From Quatrionicoccus australiensis (GTDB lineage: Bacteria; Pseudomonadota; Gammaproteobacteria; Burkholderiales; Rhodocyclaceae), in contig NZ_CP075188.1 of the NCBI RefSeq assembly GCF_020510525.1, positions 2,480,001 to 2,544,000 on the forward strand: DNA of 64,000 nt. Direction: 5' to 3'. Below are positions 54,386 through 63,585 of this stretch, one piece after another. The notes beneath the pieces were generated by a model. That model saw nothing but the letters and a program-made list of their open reading frames with translations, was not told the DNA's origin and searched no databases. Position numbers and translations under genes: made by a program. How positions within the stretch are numbered: position 1 is the first letter of the stretch; each line of letters starts with the position of its first letter.

Positions 54386-54901
54386 TTACGGAGCGGCGCG
54401 ATGCTTCTTCATCGGCGGCACGAACTGGTAGTCGATATCCCAGGGGAAGTAGATCCACTTGTCCTGGCTGAACTGCTTGACGCAGAGATCGACCACCTCG
54501 CGCCCCTGCGGCTTGGCATAGAGGGTTGCGAAATAGGCCTTGGGCAGCAGTTTGCGGATGACGCGCGCGGTATTGCCGGTATCGACCAGGTCGTCGATAA
54601 GCAGAAAACCTTCGCCGTCGTGCTCGATGCCCTTGAGGATTTTGACTTCCTTGCGCATGGTCTGCGCACTGTCGTCGACCGCCGCTTCGTAGCTCGAAGC
54701 GCAGATCGTGTCGATCAGGCGGATTTCCAGTTCGCGCGCAACCAGTGCGGCCGGGATCAGGCCGCCGCGGGCGATCGCGATGATGCCCTTGAACGGCCCT
54801 TTTTCCAGCAACTGATGGCAGAGCAGACGCGTGTCGCGATGCAGTTCCGGCCAGGAGATGACGATATCGTCGCGGTAGGGGCTGGCGGGGGTATTTTCCA
54901 T
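54386..54901 (-). CDS. gpt: Xanthine(-guanine) phosphoribosyltransferase
   Basis: 171 residues, close to E. coli Gpt. PRPP-binding FLLIDDLVDTGNTARVI, with KGIIAIARGGLIPAALVAREL and the C-terminal DKWIYFPWDIDYQFVPPM. It returns xanthine or guanine to nucleotides, the opposite fate to the urate genes around it. Its stop codon directly abuts the puuD stop, and it is divergent from puuE with a 50-bp spacer. Confidence 0.92.
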   Translation of the reverse strand: MENTPASPYRDDIVISWPELHRDTRLLCHQLLEKGPFKGIIAIARGGLIPAALVARELEIRLIDTICASSYEAAVDDSAQTMRKEVKILKGIEHDGEGFLLIDDLVDTGNTARVIRKLLPKAYFATLYAKPQGREVVDLCVKQFSQDKWIYFPWDIDYQFVPPMKKHRAAP

Positions 54902-54951
54902 GGTGCATTCCCGAGAAAAAAGAATGGGCCGCAGTATAGTTGGAGGCAGCT

Positions 54952-55899
54952 ATGAGCCATATACGCAAAACCGAATACCCGCGCGATCTGATTGGATATG
55001 GTGCGCACCCGCCGCATGCCGCCTGGCCCGGCAATGCCCGGATTGCCGTGCAGTTCGTGCTCAATTACGAAGAAGGCGGCGAGAACTGCGTGCTGCATGG
55101 CGACGCCGGCTCCGAGCAATTTCTCTCCGAGATGTTCAATCCGGCCAGCTACCCGGAACGCCACCTGTCGATGGAGTCGATCTACGAATACGGCTCGCGC
55201 GTCGGCGTCTGGCGCATCCTGCGTGAATTCGAGAAGCGCGGCCTGCCGCTCACCGTGTTCGGCGTCGGCATGGCGCTGCAACGCCACCCGGAACTGACCG
55301 CCGCCTTCGTCGAACTCGGCCACGAAATCGCCTGCCACGGTTGGCGCTGGATTCACTACCAGAACGTCGATGCAGCCGTCGAACGCGAACACATGCGCCT
55401 GGCGCTGGAAGTCATCGAACAGATGACCGGCGAGCGCCCGCTCGGCTGGTACACCGGCCGCGACAGCCCGAACACGCGCCGCCTGGTTGCCGACGACGGT
55501 CGACTGCTCTACGACAGCGATTATTACGGCGACGACCTGCCCTTCTGGACCGAGGTCACGAAGAGCGACGGCACGCCGGTGCCGCACCTGATCGTGCCCT
55601 ACACGCTCGACACCAACGACATGCGCTTTTGCCTGCCGCAGGGTTTCAGCCACGGCGACCCGTTCTTCCAGTATCTGAAAGACAGCTTCGACGTGCTCTA
55701 CGCCGAAGGCGACGAATCGCCCAGGATGCTGTCGATCGGCATGCACTGCCGCCTGCTCGGCCGGCCCGGCCGCTTCCTGGCGCTGCAACGCTTCCTCGAC
55801 CATATCGAACAACACGACCGGGTCTGGGTCTGTCGCCGCCTCGACATCGCCCGCCACTGGATCGCCACCCACCCATACCGCAAGGACTCCGCACTATGA
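54952..55899 (+). CDS. puuE: Allantoinase, polysaccharide-deacetylase type
   Basis: 315 residues from [17 protein letters not shown] with GGAG 6 bp upstream. Hydrolyses allantoin to allantoate. The NodB-like deacetylase fold is visible ([47 protein letters not shown]), matching the PuuE group rather than the amidohydrolase AllB. A possible TATAGT -10 lies at 54935-54940. Overlaps alc by 4 bp. Confidence 0.94.
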   Translation: MSHIRKTEYPRDLIGYGAHPPHAAWPGNARIAVQFVLNYEEGGENCVLHGDAGSEQFLSEMFNPASYPERHLSMESIYEYGSRVGVWRILREFEKRGLPLTVFGVGMALQRHPELTAAFVELGHEIACHGWRWIHYQNVDAAVEREHMRLALEVIEQMTGERPLGWYTGRDSPNTRRLVADDGRLLYDSDYYGDDLPFWTEVTKSDGTPVPHLIVPYTLDTNDMRFCLPQGFSHGDPFFQYLKDSFDVLYAEGDESPRMLSIGMHCRLLGRPGRFLALQRFLDHIEQHDRVWVCRRLDIARHWIATHPYRKDSAL

Positions 55900-56927
55900 G
55901 CGACGCTGCGCCCATCGTTTCCGCCCCCGCCACCCTGCCCGACTGGGCGACCCGTTCGGTGAACCTCGCCGACGCCCGCATCGGCGCGCGCGCCATTGCC
56001 GCCAGCGACGAATTCTTCGCGCCGCTCGAACGCCTGCTCAACCCGGAACCGGCGGTGTTCATCCCCGGCAAGTACGACGCCAACGGCAAATGGATGGACG
56101 GCTGGGAAACCCGTCGCAAGCGTACCGCGGGCTACGACTGGAGCCTGGTCAAGCTCGGCCGGCGCGGCATCGTGCGCGGCTTCGACGTCGATACCAGCCA
56201 CTTCACCGGCAACTTCGCGCCGGCCATCTCGATCGACGCCACCGACTGCGAATCGGACGACCCCGCCGTGCTCGCCAACGCGCGCTGGACGCGCATCCTG
56301 CCGTCCACGACCTTGTCGGGCAACAGCCATCACCTGCTCGAAATCAGCAGCACCGACACCTGGAGCCACCTGCGCCTGAACATCTACCCGGACGGCGGCA
56401 TCGCCCGCCTGCGCGTCTATGGCCAGCCAGTCGGCGTTTTCGATGCCAACGAGCCGGAACGTATCTACGACCTCGTCGCGCTGGAAAACGGCGGCCGCGC
56501 CGTGGCCTGGAACGACGCCCACTTCGGCTGCGCCGCCAACCTGATCGCGCCGGGGCGCGGCATCAACATGGGCGACGGCTGGGAAACCCGGCGCCGGCGC
56601 GAACCCGGCAACGACTGGTGCATCCTGCAACTGGGCACGCCCGGCCTGATCGAGCGCATCGAAGTCGACACCGCCCACTTCAAGGGCAACTACCCCGACC
56701 GCTTCTCGCTGCAGGCGGCACGCATGGACGGCGGTACCGACCAGTCGGTGATCACGCAGAGCATGTTCTGGCCCTTCCTGATCAGCGAACAGAAGCTCTC
56801 GATGGACGCCATCCACACTTTCAGCGGCAACCTCGCCGACCTCGGCCCGGTCACGCATGTGCGCCTCAACATCATCCCCGACGGCGGCGTCTCGCGCCTG
56901 CGCCTGTGGGGCAAGGTGGCCTGGTGA
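55896..56927 (+). CDS. alc: Allantoicase
   Basis: 343 residues. Splits allantoate into ureidoglycolate and urea. It shows the characteristic internal duplication: [16 protein letters not shown] and [20 protein letters not shown], each followed by a [14 protein letters not shown] / [14 protein letters not shown] block and by [11 protein letters not shown] / [19 protein letters not shown] at 55896 overlaps puuE; the GTG start of allA overlaps its stop. Confidence 0.96.
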   Translation: MSDAAPIVSAPATLPDWATRSVNLADARIGARAIAASDEFFAPLERLLNPEPAVFIPGKYDANGKWMDGWETRRKRTAGYDWSLVKLGRRGIVRGFDVDTSHFTGNFAPAISIDATDCESDDPAVLANARWTRILPSTTLSGNSHHLLEISSTDTWSHLRLNIYPDGGIARLRVYGQPVGVFDANEPERIYDLVALENGGRAVAWNDAHFGCAANLIAPGRGINMGDGWETRRRREPGNDWCILQLGTPGLIERIEVDTAHFKGNYPDRFSLQAARMDGGTDQSVITQSMFWPFLISEQKLSMDAIHTFSGNLADLGPVTHVRLNIIPDGGVSRLRLWGKVAW

Positions 56928-57418
56928 AAAAGCTCGTTCCGGAAGCGTTGACCGCTGCGGCCTTCGCCCCCTTCGGCGAGGTCATGGCGGTCGACGCCGC
57001 AAAAATGCCGATTTCCATCAACGCCGGCAACACCGAGCGCTACCACGATCTGGCCAGACTCGACCCCGGCCCGGACGGCAAGCTGATCGTCAGCATCTTC
57101 CGCGGCCAGCCGCGCTCGCTGCCCTTCGCCGTCAGCATGATGGAACGCCACCCGCTCGGCTCGCAGGCCTTCATGCCGCTCGGCAACCAGCCCTACCTGG
57201 TCGTCGTCGCCCGCCCCGGCCCGGCACCCGGCCCGGACGACCTGCGCGCCTTCCTCGCCCGACCCGGCCAGGGCGTCAATTACGCAACCGGCGTCTGGCA
57301 TCACCCGCTGCTCGCGCTCAATGAAATTGGCGATTTTCTGGTGGTCGACCGATCGGGACCGGGCAACAACTGCGACGAAGTCAGCATCGAACCGCCAGTC
57401 AGCCTGAGCCTCGATTAA
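56924..57418 (+). CDS. allA: Ureidoglycolate lyase
   Basis: 164 residues starting at a GTG that overlaps the alc stop (GTGA). Releases glyoxylate and a second urea from ureidoglycolate. [26 protein letters not shown] and [15 protein letters not shown] motifs and the C-terminal [10 protein letters not shown] (metal-site region) fit the family. It completes the urate-to-glyoxylate route in the window. Confidence 0.94.
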   Translation: MKKLVPEALTAAAFAPFGEVMAVDAAKMPISINAGNTERYHDLARLDPGPDGKLIVSIFRGQPRSLPFAVSMMERHPLGSQAFMPLGNQPYLVVVARPGPAPGPDDLRAFLARPGQGVNYATGVWHHPLLALNEIGDFLVVDRSGPGNNCDEVSIEPPVSLSLD

Positions 57419-57730
57419 TCAGGCGAACCCGGCCGGCAACAAGGCGCGCGAAGCGGGCAGCGTAAAATGGCGGCGCCCTCCTCGCTCCCTGCCCCATGCC
57501 CCTCGCCGCGCCCGCCCATGGCGAACAACTGATCCAGAAAAGCCGCTCAAACGAATCATCCACCGCAGCATAAATGCGATACTCAGGGCTGCTGTAGGAA
57601 AAATCTGAAGTAACGCTATGTCGCTGGTCATTCCAGCGCACAAAACCAGTTCTCAACTATTCTGATTGCCCTCCTTGGGCTGGTAGTTGGAGGCGTCGAA
57701 ACTTTTGCGCGTGCTTTCTCTGGTAGGGCA
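57419..57730. other. Leader region before the two-component genes
   Basis: 312 bp. Contains the 24-bp site at 57592-57615, a perfect small hairpin CGCTGG-TCATT-CCAGCG around 57622-57638, and no believable gene. The sensor-kinase promoter should lie downstream of the 24-bp site, but no clear boxes were seen. Confidence 0.5.
57592..57615 (-). promoter_or_regulatory. 24-bp regulatory site, copy 1 (before the sensor kinase)
   Basis: On the minus strand CGTTACTTCAGATTTTTCCTACAG, differing at one base from the copy at 59405-59428. It lies about 115 bp before the kinase ATG, in reverse orientation to the gene. Confidence 0.6.
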
Positions 57731-58771
57731 ATGTCCAAAGACCTTGATATTCCTTTTCGCGGAATCGTCGAACAATCACTGGCTGGCATCTATGTAATTC
57801 AAGACGAGGTATTCGTCTATGTGAACGCGACTTTCTCCGGCATGCTGGGCTATACGCCAGAGGAAATGACAGGGATGCATTTGCGCCAGGCGGTGGTCCC
57901 GGAGTTGCAGGACGAGACCATTCGTAACTTTCACCGACGGGTCAGCGGAGAGGTTCCCAGCATTCGTTATACAACGGTCGGGAAACACAAGCTTGGTTTC
58001 CCGGTTACGCTCGACGTTCATGGTTCCAATCTGCAATATCGTGGGCAGCCAGCCGTGGTTGGCGTCGGGGTGAACATCAGTGAGCAGGTTCTCCAGCAGG
58101 AAGAGTTGAGAATCTCGCGTGAGCGTCTTCGAGAGTTGGCCGAATACATCAATACGGCCCGCGAGGAACAACGCACACGAATCGCCCGGGAGTTGCACGA
58201 CGTGGTTGGGGGCATGCTGACCTCGATGAAATTGGACGTACAGCGCATTGCCCGCAAGACCGAGAACCCGCAATTAAAGAACATCGTTGCCGATCTTTTG
58301 GCGCTGGCGCAGGAAAGCATCGATACCGTTCGCAGCATTTCCGAAGACCTGCGCCCCGGCGTGCTTGACCATCTTGGTCTACCCGCGGCTTTGCGGGCGG
58401 CCCTGCGCCAGTTTTCGGAACGAACCGAAATTGCCAGCGAATTGACGGTCGAGGATTTTGATGAGGTCGTGTCACAACCGCGAGAAACGGCCGTGTATCG
58501 CATCTGCCAGGAAGCGCTGACCAATATTGCCAAGCATGCCAATGCAACGCATGTGCATGTCAGGCTGTACACCATTGATCGTCAGTTAAAACTGGAAATC
58601 AAGGATAACGGTCGCGGAATCTCGAACTCGACACCAACCGGCAAGAGCATAGGCCTGCTCAGCATGGCAGAACGGGCACGCGAACTCGGCGGCAGTCTGA
58701 CGGTCGAGCGGGGTGAACGGGGAGGAGCATGCCTGCAGATGAGTATCCCACTGGAAGAGCGTCATGATTGA
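57731..58771 (+). CDS. PAS-domain sensor histidine kinase, NarX/UhpB class
   Basis: 346 residues, no membrane segment. PAS domain at about 8-125 (IVEQSLAGIYVIQDEVFVYV), HisKA_3 with His156 (RIARELHDVVGGMLTSMKLD) and a HATPase (ICQEALTNIAKHANATHVHV; KDNGRGIS). It is probably cytoplasmic and overlaps the regulator gene by 8 bp. The signal is unknown; the downstream beta-oxidation genes suggest an acyl-CoA or redox cue (inference). Confidence 0.92.
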   Translation: MSKDLDIPFRGIVEQSLAGIYVIQDEVFVYVNATFSGMLGYTPEEMTGMHLRQAVVPELQDETIRNFHRRVSGEVPSIRYTTVGKHKLGFPVTLDVHGSNLQYRGQPAVVGVGVNISEQVLQQEELRISRERLRELAEYINTAREEQRTRIARELHDVVGGMLTSMKLDVQRIARKTENPQLKNIVADLLALAQESIDTVRSISEDLRPGVLDHLGLPAALRAALRQFSERTEIASELTVEDFDEVVSQPRETAVYRICQEALTNIAKHANATHVHVRLYTIDRQLKLEIKDNGRGISNSTPTGKSIGLLSMAERARELGGSLTVERGERGGACLQMSIPLEERHD

Positions 58772-59396
58772 AATCCTTATGGCCGATGACCACGCCATAT
58801 TTCGAAGTGGTGTGCGACGCTTGCTGTCAGATGAACAGGATATGCGCATTGTGGCCGAAGCCGCCAATGGCCCGGAGGTTGTCGAGCAGTTAAGGCAGCG
58901 TTCTTTCAGCCTGATATTGCTCGACATCAACATGGGTGGGCGCAGTGGTCTGGAAACGATGCGGAGAATCCGCGCGGAGTGGCCCAAGCAACCGGTCATC
59001 ATGTTGTCGATGTATCCGGAAGATCAATATGCCCCGATTGCACTTGAACTCGGTGCCAACGGCTACCTCTCCAAGGACAGGGATGCCGATGAACTTCTTT
59101 CTGCGATCCGCATTGCAGCAGGCGGGGGGTATTACCTGCCGCCGGGCTTGTCAGGCGGGATTCTGGCCGGCTTGAGGAAGCACGATGATGCTCCCTTGCA
59201 TCGGGAACTGACTGAACGTGAATGGGAAATCCTGCGTCTTATTGTCAAAGGCACGTCACTGACGGCCATCGGGCTTCGTCTGAGCCTGAGCGTCAAGACC
59301 ATCAGCACCTACCGAACCCGGCTACTGGCCAAGTTACGCCTGGAAAGCAACGCTGAACTGATTCGCTATTGCCTCGAACACGGCATTACCGACTGA
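58764..59396 (+). CDS. NarL/LuxR-family response regulator
   Basis: 210 residues. Receiver with Asp54 (LILLDINMGGRSGLE) and C-terminal LuxR helix-turn-helix (LTEREWEILRLIVKGTSLTA ... SVKTISTYRTRLLAKLRL). Partner of the preceding kinase by overlap. The 24-bp site near both its own operon and the ligase operon is the obvious candidate target. Confidence 0.93.
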   Translation: MIEILMADDHAIFRSGVRRLLSDEQDMRIVAEAANGPEVVEQLRQRSFSLILLDINMGGRSGLETMRRIRAEWPKQPVIMLSMYPEDQYAPIALELGANGYLSKDRDADELLSAIRIAAGGGYYLPPGLSGGILAGLRKHDDAPLHRELTEREWEILRLIVKGTSLTAIGLRLSLSVKTISTYRTRLLAKLRLESNAELIRYCLEHGITD

Positions 59397-59404
59397 GCAC
59401 GACG

Positions 59405-59428
59405 CGTTATTTCAGATTTTTCCTACAG
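59405..59428 (+). promoter_or_regulatory. 24-bp regulatory site, copy 2 (before the CoA ligase operon)
   Basis: CGTTATTTCAGATTTTTCCTACAG, 8 bp after the response regulator stop and about 80 bp before the CoA ligase ATG, a good position for an activator site. 23 of 24 bases match copy 1. Confidence 0.6.
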
Positions 59429-59509
59429 ACACTCCGGAAACCTCTGGCAGCAATTTAATTTTCCGGGCACTAGTCTCCCTGTTCCATACCAAAAATACAG
59501 GAGACTGCG

Positions 59510-61147
59510 ATGCCCGCAAGCACCATCGAGGTTACGCCCTCGGCATACACCTACCCGCTGCTGATCAAGCAATTGCTGCACTCGGCCGTCGCCAGTGCAG
59601 GCGATCAGAGCATTGTCTATCGCGATCTTGGCCGGTATACCTATCGCCAGTTCTTTGAACGCATTGGCCGCCTGGCCAATGCCCTGTCCGGCCTGGGCAT
59701 CGCCCCGGGCAATACCGTGGCTGTCATGGACTGGGATAGCCATCGCTACCTTGAAGCATTCTTTGCCGTACCGATGATGGGTGCCGTGCTGCAGACCGTC
59801 AATGTGCGCCTTTCGCCAGAACAAATACTGTACACACTGAATCACGCCAAGGCCGACATCGTCTTGGTCAACGTTGAATTCATCCCGACCCTGGCGATCA
59901 TCAAGGACCAGCTCGAAACGGTGAAGAAATTCGTCCTGATCAGCGACGACGGCGCGACGATGAGCAGTTTCAAGGTGCCCTACGCCGGCGAATATGAAGC
60001 CCTGCTGGCGGCGGCACCGGCCAGCTACGACTTCCCCGATTTCGACGAAAACACCCGCGCCACGACCTTCTACACCACCGGCACCACCGGCCTGCCGAAG
60101 GGCGTCTATTTCAGCCACCGGCAACTCGTGCTGCACACGCTGGGCGTCGCGACGGCGCTCGGCACTGCAGCCGGACAGGGCCGGCTGCATCGCGACGACG
60201 TCTATATGCCGATCACGCCGATGTTCCACGTGCACGCCTGGGGCATGCCCTACGTCGCCACCATGCTCGGCCTGAAGCAGGTCTATCCCGGCCGCTACAC
60301 GCCGGACATGCTGTTGCAGCTGATAGCCAAGGAAAGCGTGACCTTCTCGCATTGCGTCCCGACCATCCTGCACATGCTGTTGAGCAACAAGGCCGGCGAG
60401 AACATCGACCTGTCGCGCTGCAAGATGATCATCGGCGGCGCCGCCTTCCCCAAGGGCCTGGCTGCAGCCGCTTTGGCGCGGGGTATGGACGTCTTCACCG
60501 GCTACGGCATGTCGGAAACCTGCCCGATCCTGACCATCGCGCATGTCCGCGAGGAGCTGCCGGATGCCGAGGCCGAGGCGACCGAACGCATCAAGACCGG
60601 CTACACCATTCCGCTCGTCGATCTGCATACGGTCGATGCCGAAATGCTTGATGTCGAGCGCGACGGCAAGGCGACCGGCGAGATCGTCGTGCGCGCCCCG
60701 TGGCTGACCCAAGGCTACCTGCACAACCCGGACGCCTCGGAAGACCTGTGGGCCGGCAGCTACCTGCACACCGGCGACATCGGCACCCTCGATCCGCGCG
60801 GCATGCTGACCGTCACCGACCGCCTGAAGGACGTCATCAAGACCGGGGGCGAATGGGTGTCCTCGCTCGAACTGGAGAGCGTCATTTCGCAGCATCCGGC
60901 GGTCAATGAAGTCGCCGTCATCGGCATCAAGGACGACAAATGGGGCGAGCGGCCGCTGGCCATGATCGTCCTGCGCGCCGAACACACGGCGACGGTCGAC
61001 GACATCAAGCAGCATGTCCTGCGCTTTGCCGAGGAAGGCCATATTTCCAAATTTGCCGTGCCCGAGCAGGTTCGTTTTGTCGACAGCCTGAGCCGGACCA
61101 GCGTCGGCAAGCTCAACAAGAAGGCCATGCGTGAGCAACTGGCCTGA
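59510..61147 (+). CDS. Medium/long-chain fatty-acid--CoA ligase (AMP-forming)
   Basis: 545 residues. Adenylates a carboxylic acid and joins it to CoA. The P-loop TFYTTGTTGLPKGVYFSHRQ, FTGYGMSETCP (A5), YLHTGDIGTLDPRGMLTVTDR (A7) and the C-terminal lysine region SVGKLNKKAM are intact. Overall it resembles the AlkK/DmdB-type medium-chain ligases. A strong ribosome site (AGGAGA) precedes the ATG. It heads a ligase-dehydrogenase-thiolase operon. Confidence 0.92.
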   Translation: MPASTIEVTPSAYTYPLLIKQLLHSAVASAGDQSIVYRDLGRYTYRQFFERIGRLANALSGLGIAPGNTVAVMDWDSHRYLEAFFAVPMMGAVLQTVNVRLSPEQILYTLNHAKADIVLVNVEFIPTLAIIKDQLETVKKFVLISDDGATMSSFKVPYAGEYEALLAAAPASYDFPDFDENTRATTFYTTGTTGLPKGVYFSHRQLVLHTLGVATALGTAAGQGRLHRDDVYMPITPMFHVHAWGMPYVATMLGLKQVYPGRYTPDMLLQLIAKESVTFSHCVPTILHMLLSNKAGENIDLSRCKMIIGGAAFPKGLAAAALARGMDVFTGYGMSETCPILTIAHVREELPDAEAEATERIKTGYTIPLVDLHTVDAEMLDVERDGKATGEIVVRAPWLTQGYLHNPDASEDLWAGSYLHTGDIGTLDPRGMLTVTDRLKDVIKTGGEWVSSLELESVISQHPAVNEVAVIGIKDDKWGERPLAMIVLRAEHTATVDDIKQHVLRFAEEGHISKFAVPEQVRFVDSLSRTSVGKLNKKAMREQLA

Positions 61148-61171
61148 TAACGTGATTCAGGAGAATCAGCA

Positions 61172-63568
61172 ATGAAACTAGTCGTTAATAAAGCGGCCGT
61201 TCTCGGTGCTGGCGTCATGGGAGCGCAGATTGCCGCCCACCTCGCCAACGCCAACGTGCCGGTGGTGCTGTTCGACCTCCCGGCCAAGGAAGGTGACAAG
61301 AACGGCATCGTCAAGAAGGCGCTCGATGGCCTGAAGCGTCTGCAACCGTCGCCACTGGTCACGCGCGACAAGCTGCAGTACATCGACGCCGCCAATTACG
61401 AGGAACATCTGGAACTGCTCTCCGGCTGCGATCTGGTCATCGAAGCCATCGCTGAACGGATGGACTGGAAGAACGATCTTTATTCCAGAATTGCCCCGTT
61501 TTTGCCGTCGACCGCCATCATCGCCTCCAACACCTCCGGCCTGTCGATCAATGCGCTGGCCGAAGGCCTGCCGGAGGCGCTGCGTCCGAATTTCTGCGGC
61601 ATCCACTTCTTCAACCCGCCGCGCTACATGCCGCTGGTCGAAATCATCGCCACCCGCAGCACCGATCCGGCCACCCTCGACAATCTCGAAACCTGGCTGA
61701 CCTCGCGCCTCGGCAAGGGCGTTGTCCGTGCCCTCGATACGCCGAACTTCGTCGCCAATCGCATCGGCATCTTCTCGATTCTCGCGGTCATGCATCACAC
61801 GGCTGCCTTCGGCCTCGGCCTGGATACCGTCGACGGCCTGACCGGTCCGAAGATCGGGCGTCCGAAGAGCGCCACCTTCCGGACCGGCGATGTCGTCGGT
61901 CTCGACACCCTGGCCCATGTCGTCAAGACCATGCGCGACACCCTGCCGGGCGATCCCTGGCATGGCCACTTCAATGTCCCGGCCTGGCTTGATGACTTGA
62001 TCGCCAAAGGGGTGCTCGGCCAGAAAACCAAGGGCGGCATCTTCCGCAAGCTGGGCAAGACCATTCAGGTCTTCGATCCGGCCAGCGGCGATTACCGTGA
62101 CAGCGACGACAGCCTGGCGCCGGAAGTCGACGCCATGCTCAAGATGAGCGACCCGGCGGCCCGCCTGAGCGCCTTGCGCACTTCGCACCATCCGCAGGCC
62201 CAATTCCTGTGGTCCATCTTCCGCGACCTGTTCCACTACTGCGCCGTGCAACTCGAAAACGTCGCTGACAATGCGCGCGATGTCGATTTCGCGCTGCGCT
62301 GGGGCTTCGGCTGGGGGCAGGGGCCGTTCGAACTGTGGCAGGCCGCCGGCTGGGCCGAAACGGCACAGGCGATTGCCGCCGACATCGCCGCCGGCAAGGC
62401 CATGAGCAGCGTGCCGCTGCCGGCCTGGGTGATGGCCAAGGAGCGCACAGGTGTGCACGGCCCGGCCGGATCGTGGTCGGCCAGCCGCCAGGACAATGTG
62501 CCGCGCTCGACCCTGCCGGTCTATGGCCGTCAGCTCTTCCCGGAATTGTTGCTGGGCGAAACCCTGGCCCTGCCGGAGAGCAGCGGCCAAACCCTGTTCG
62601 AGAACGACGGTGTCCGTTTGTGGACGCTGCCAACGGTCGACGCCGGCATTGGCATCATTTCCTTCAAGTCCAAGATGCACGCCATCGGCGACGAAGTCCT
62701 CGACGGCGTACTGGCTGCACTCAAGCAGGCAGCCGGCAGTCTCGATGGCATGGTCATCTGGCACGACGCGCCCTTTGCCGTTGGCGCCAATCTCAAACAG
62801 ATCAGCGATGCCTGCGTGGCCGGTGATTTCGATCGCCTCGAACAGACGGTGAGCAAGTTCCAGCAGGCGACGATGGCCATCAAGTATGCGCAACTGCCGG
62901 TCGTGGCTGCCGTGCAAGGCATGGCGCTCGGTGGTGGTTGCGAGTTCGCCATGCACGCCGCCAAGCGCGTGCTGGCGCTGGAAAGCTATCTCGGTCTGGT
63001 CGAAGTCGGCGTCGGGCTGATCCCGGCCGGCGGCGGCTGCAAGGAGCTGGCGCTGCGCGCGGCCCGTTGGGCGGCACAGTCCGGCGCTTCGGGCGAAGTG
63101 CTCGGCAACCTGTCGCCAACCTTCATGACCGTGGCCATGGGCAAGACCAGCAAGAGCGCGCATGAAGCGATCGATCTCGGCTTCGGCAAGGCCGGCGACA
63201 CACTCCTGTTCAATGCCCGCGAACTGCTCTTTGTTGCCCTCAAGGAAGCCCGCCTGCTGGCCGATGCCGGCTATGTCCCGCCGGTCCCGGCGCGCGGCGT
63301 TCCGGTGGCCGGTCGGGCCGGTATCGCCAGCATGGAGATGACACTGATCAACATGCGCGAAGGCGGCATGATTTCGGCCCACGATTACCGCGTTTCCCGC
63401 GCCGTCGCCGTTGCCCTGTGCGGCGGTGAAGTCGAATACGGCAGCCTGGTCGATGAAGCCTGGCTGCTGGCCGTCGAACGCCGGCAATTCCTCGAACTCC
63501 TCAAAACCCCGGAAACCCAGGCACGCATCAAGCACATGCTGGACACCGGCAAACCCCTGCGTAACTGA
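61172..63568 (+). CDS. 3-hydroxyacyl-CoA dehydrogenase / enoyl-CoA hydratase fusion (FadN/FadB-like)
   Basis: 798 residues. N-terminal NAD-binding VLGAGVMGAQIAAHLANANV and dehydrogenase C-terminal domains (about 1-410) precede a crotonase domain (about 480-680, with AVQGMALGGGCEFAMHAAKR). This order (dehydrogenase first) is that of FadN rather than E. coli FadB. It performs two beta-oxidation steps and hands 3-ketoacyl-CoA to the thiolase encoded next. Confidence 0.94.
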   Translation: MKLVVNKAAVLGAGVMGAQIAAHLANANVPVVLFDLPAKEGDKNGIVKKALDGLKRLQPSPLVTRDKLQYIDAANYEEHLELLSGCDLVIEAIAERMDWKNDLYSRIAPFLPSTAIIASNTSGLSINALAEGLPEALRPNFCGIHFFNPPRYMPLVEIIATRSTDPATLDNLETWLTSRLGKGVVRALDTPNFVANRIGIFSILAVMHHTAAFGLGLDTVDGLTGPKIGRPKSATFRTGDVVGLDTLAHVVKTMRDTLPGDPWHGHFNVPAWLDDLIAKGVLGQKTKGGIFRKLGKTIQVFDPASGDYRDSDDSLAPEVDAMLKMSDPAARLSALRTSHHPQAQFLWSIFRDLFHYCAVQLENVADNARDVDFALRWGFGWGQGPFELWQAAGWAETAQAIAADIAAGKAMSSVPLPAWVMAKERTGVHGPAGSWSASRQDNVPRSTLPVYGRQLFPELLLGETLALPESSGQTLFENDGVRLWTLPTVDAGIGIISFKSKMHAIGDEVLDGVLAALKQAAGSLDGMVIWHDAPFAVGANLKQISDACVAGDFDRLEQTVSKFQQATMAIKYAQLPVVAAVQGMALGGGCEFAMHAAKRVLALESYLGLVEVGVGLIPAGGGCKELALRAARWAAQSGASGEVLGNLSPTFMTVAMGKTSKSAHEAIDLGFGKAGDTLLFNARELLFVALKEARLLADAGYVPPVPARGVPVAGRAGIASMEMTLINMREGGMISAHDYRVSRAVAVALCGGEVEYGSLVDEAWLLAVERRQFLELLKTPETQARIKHMLDTGKPLRN

Positions 63569-63585
63569 GACGGCGGAGACAGACA

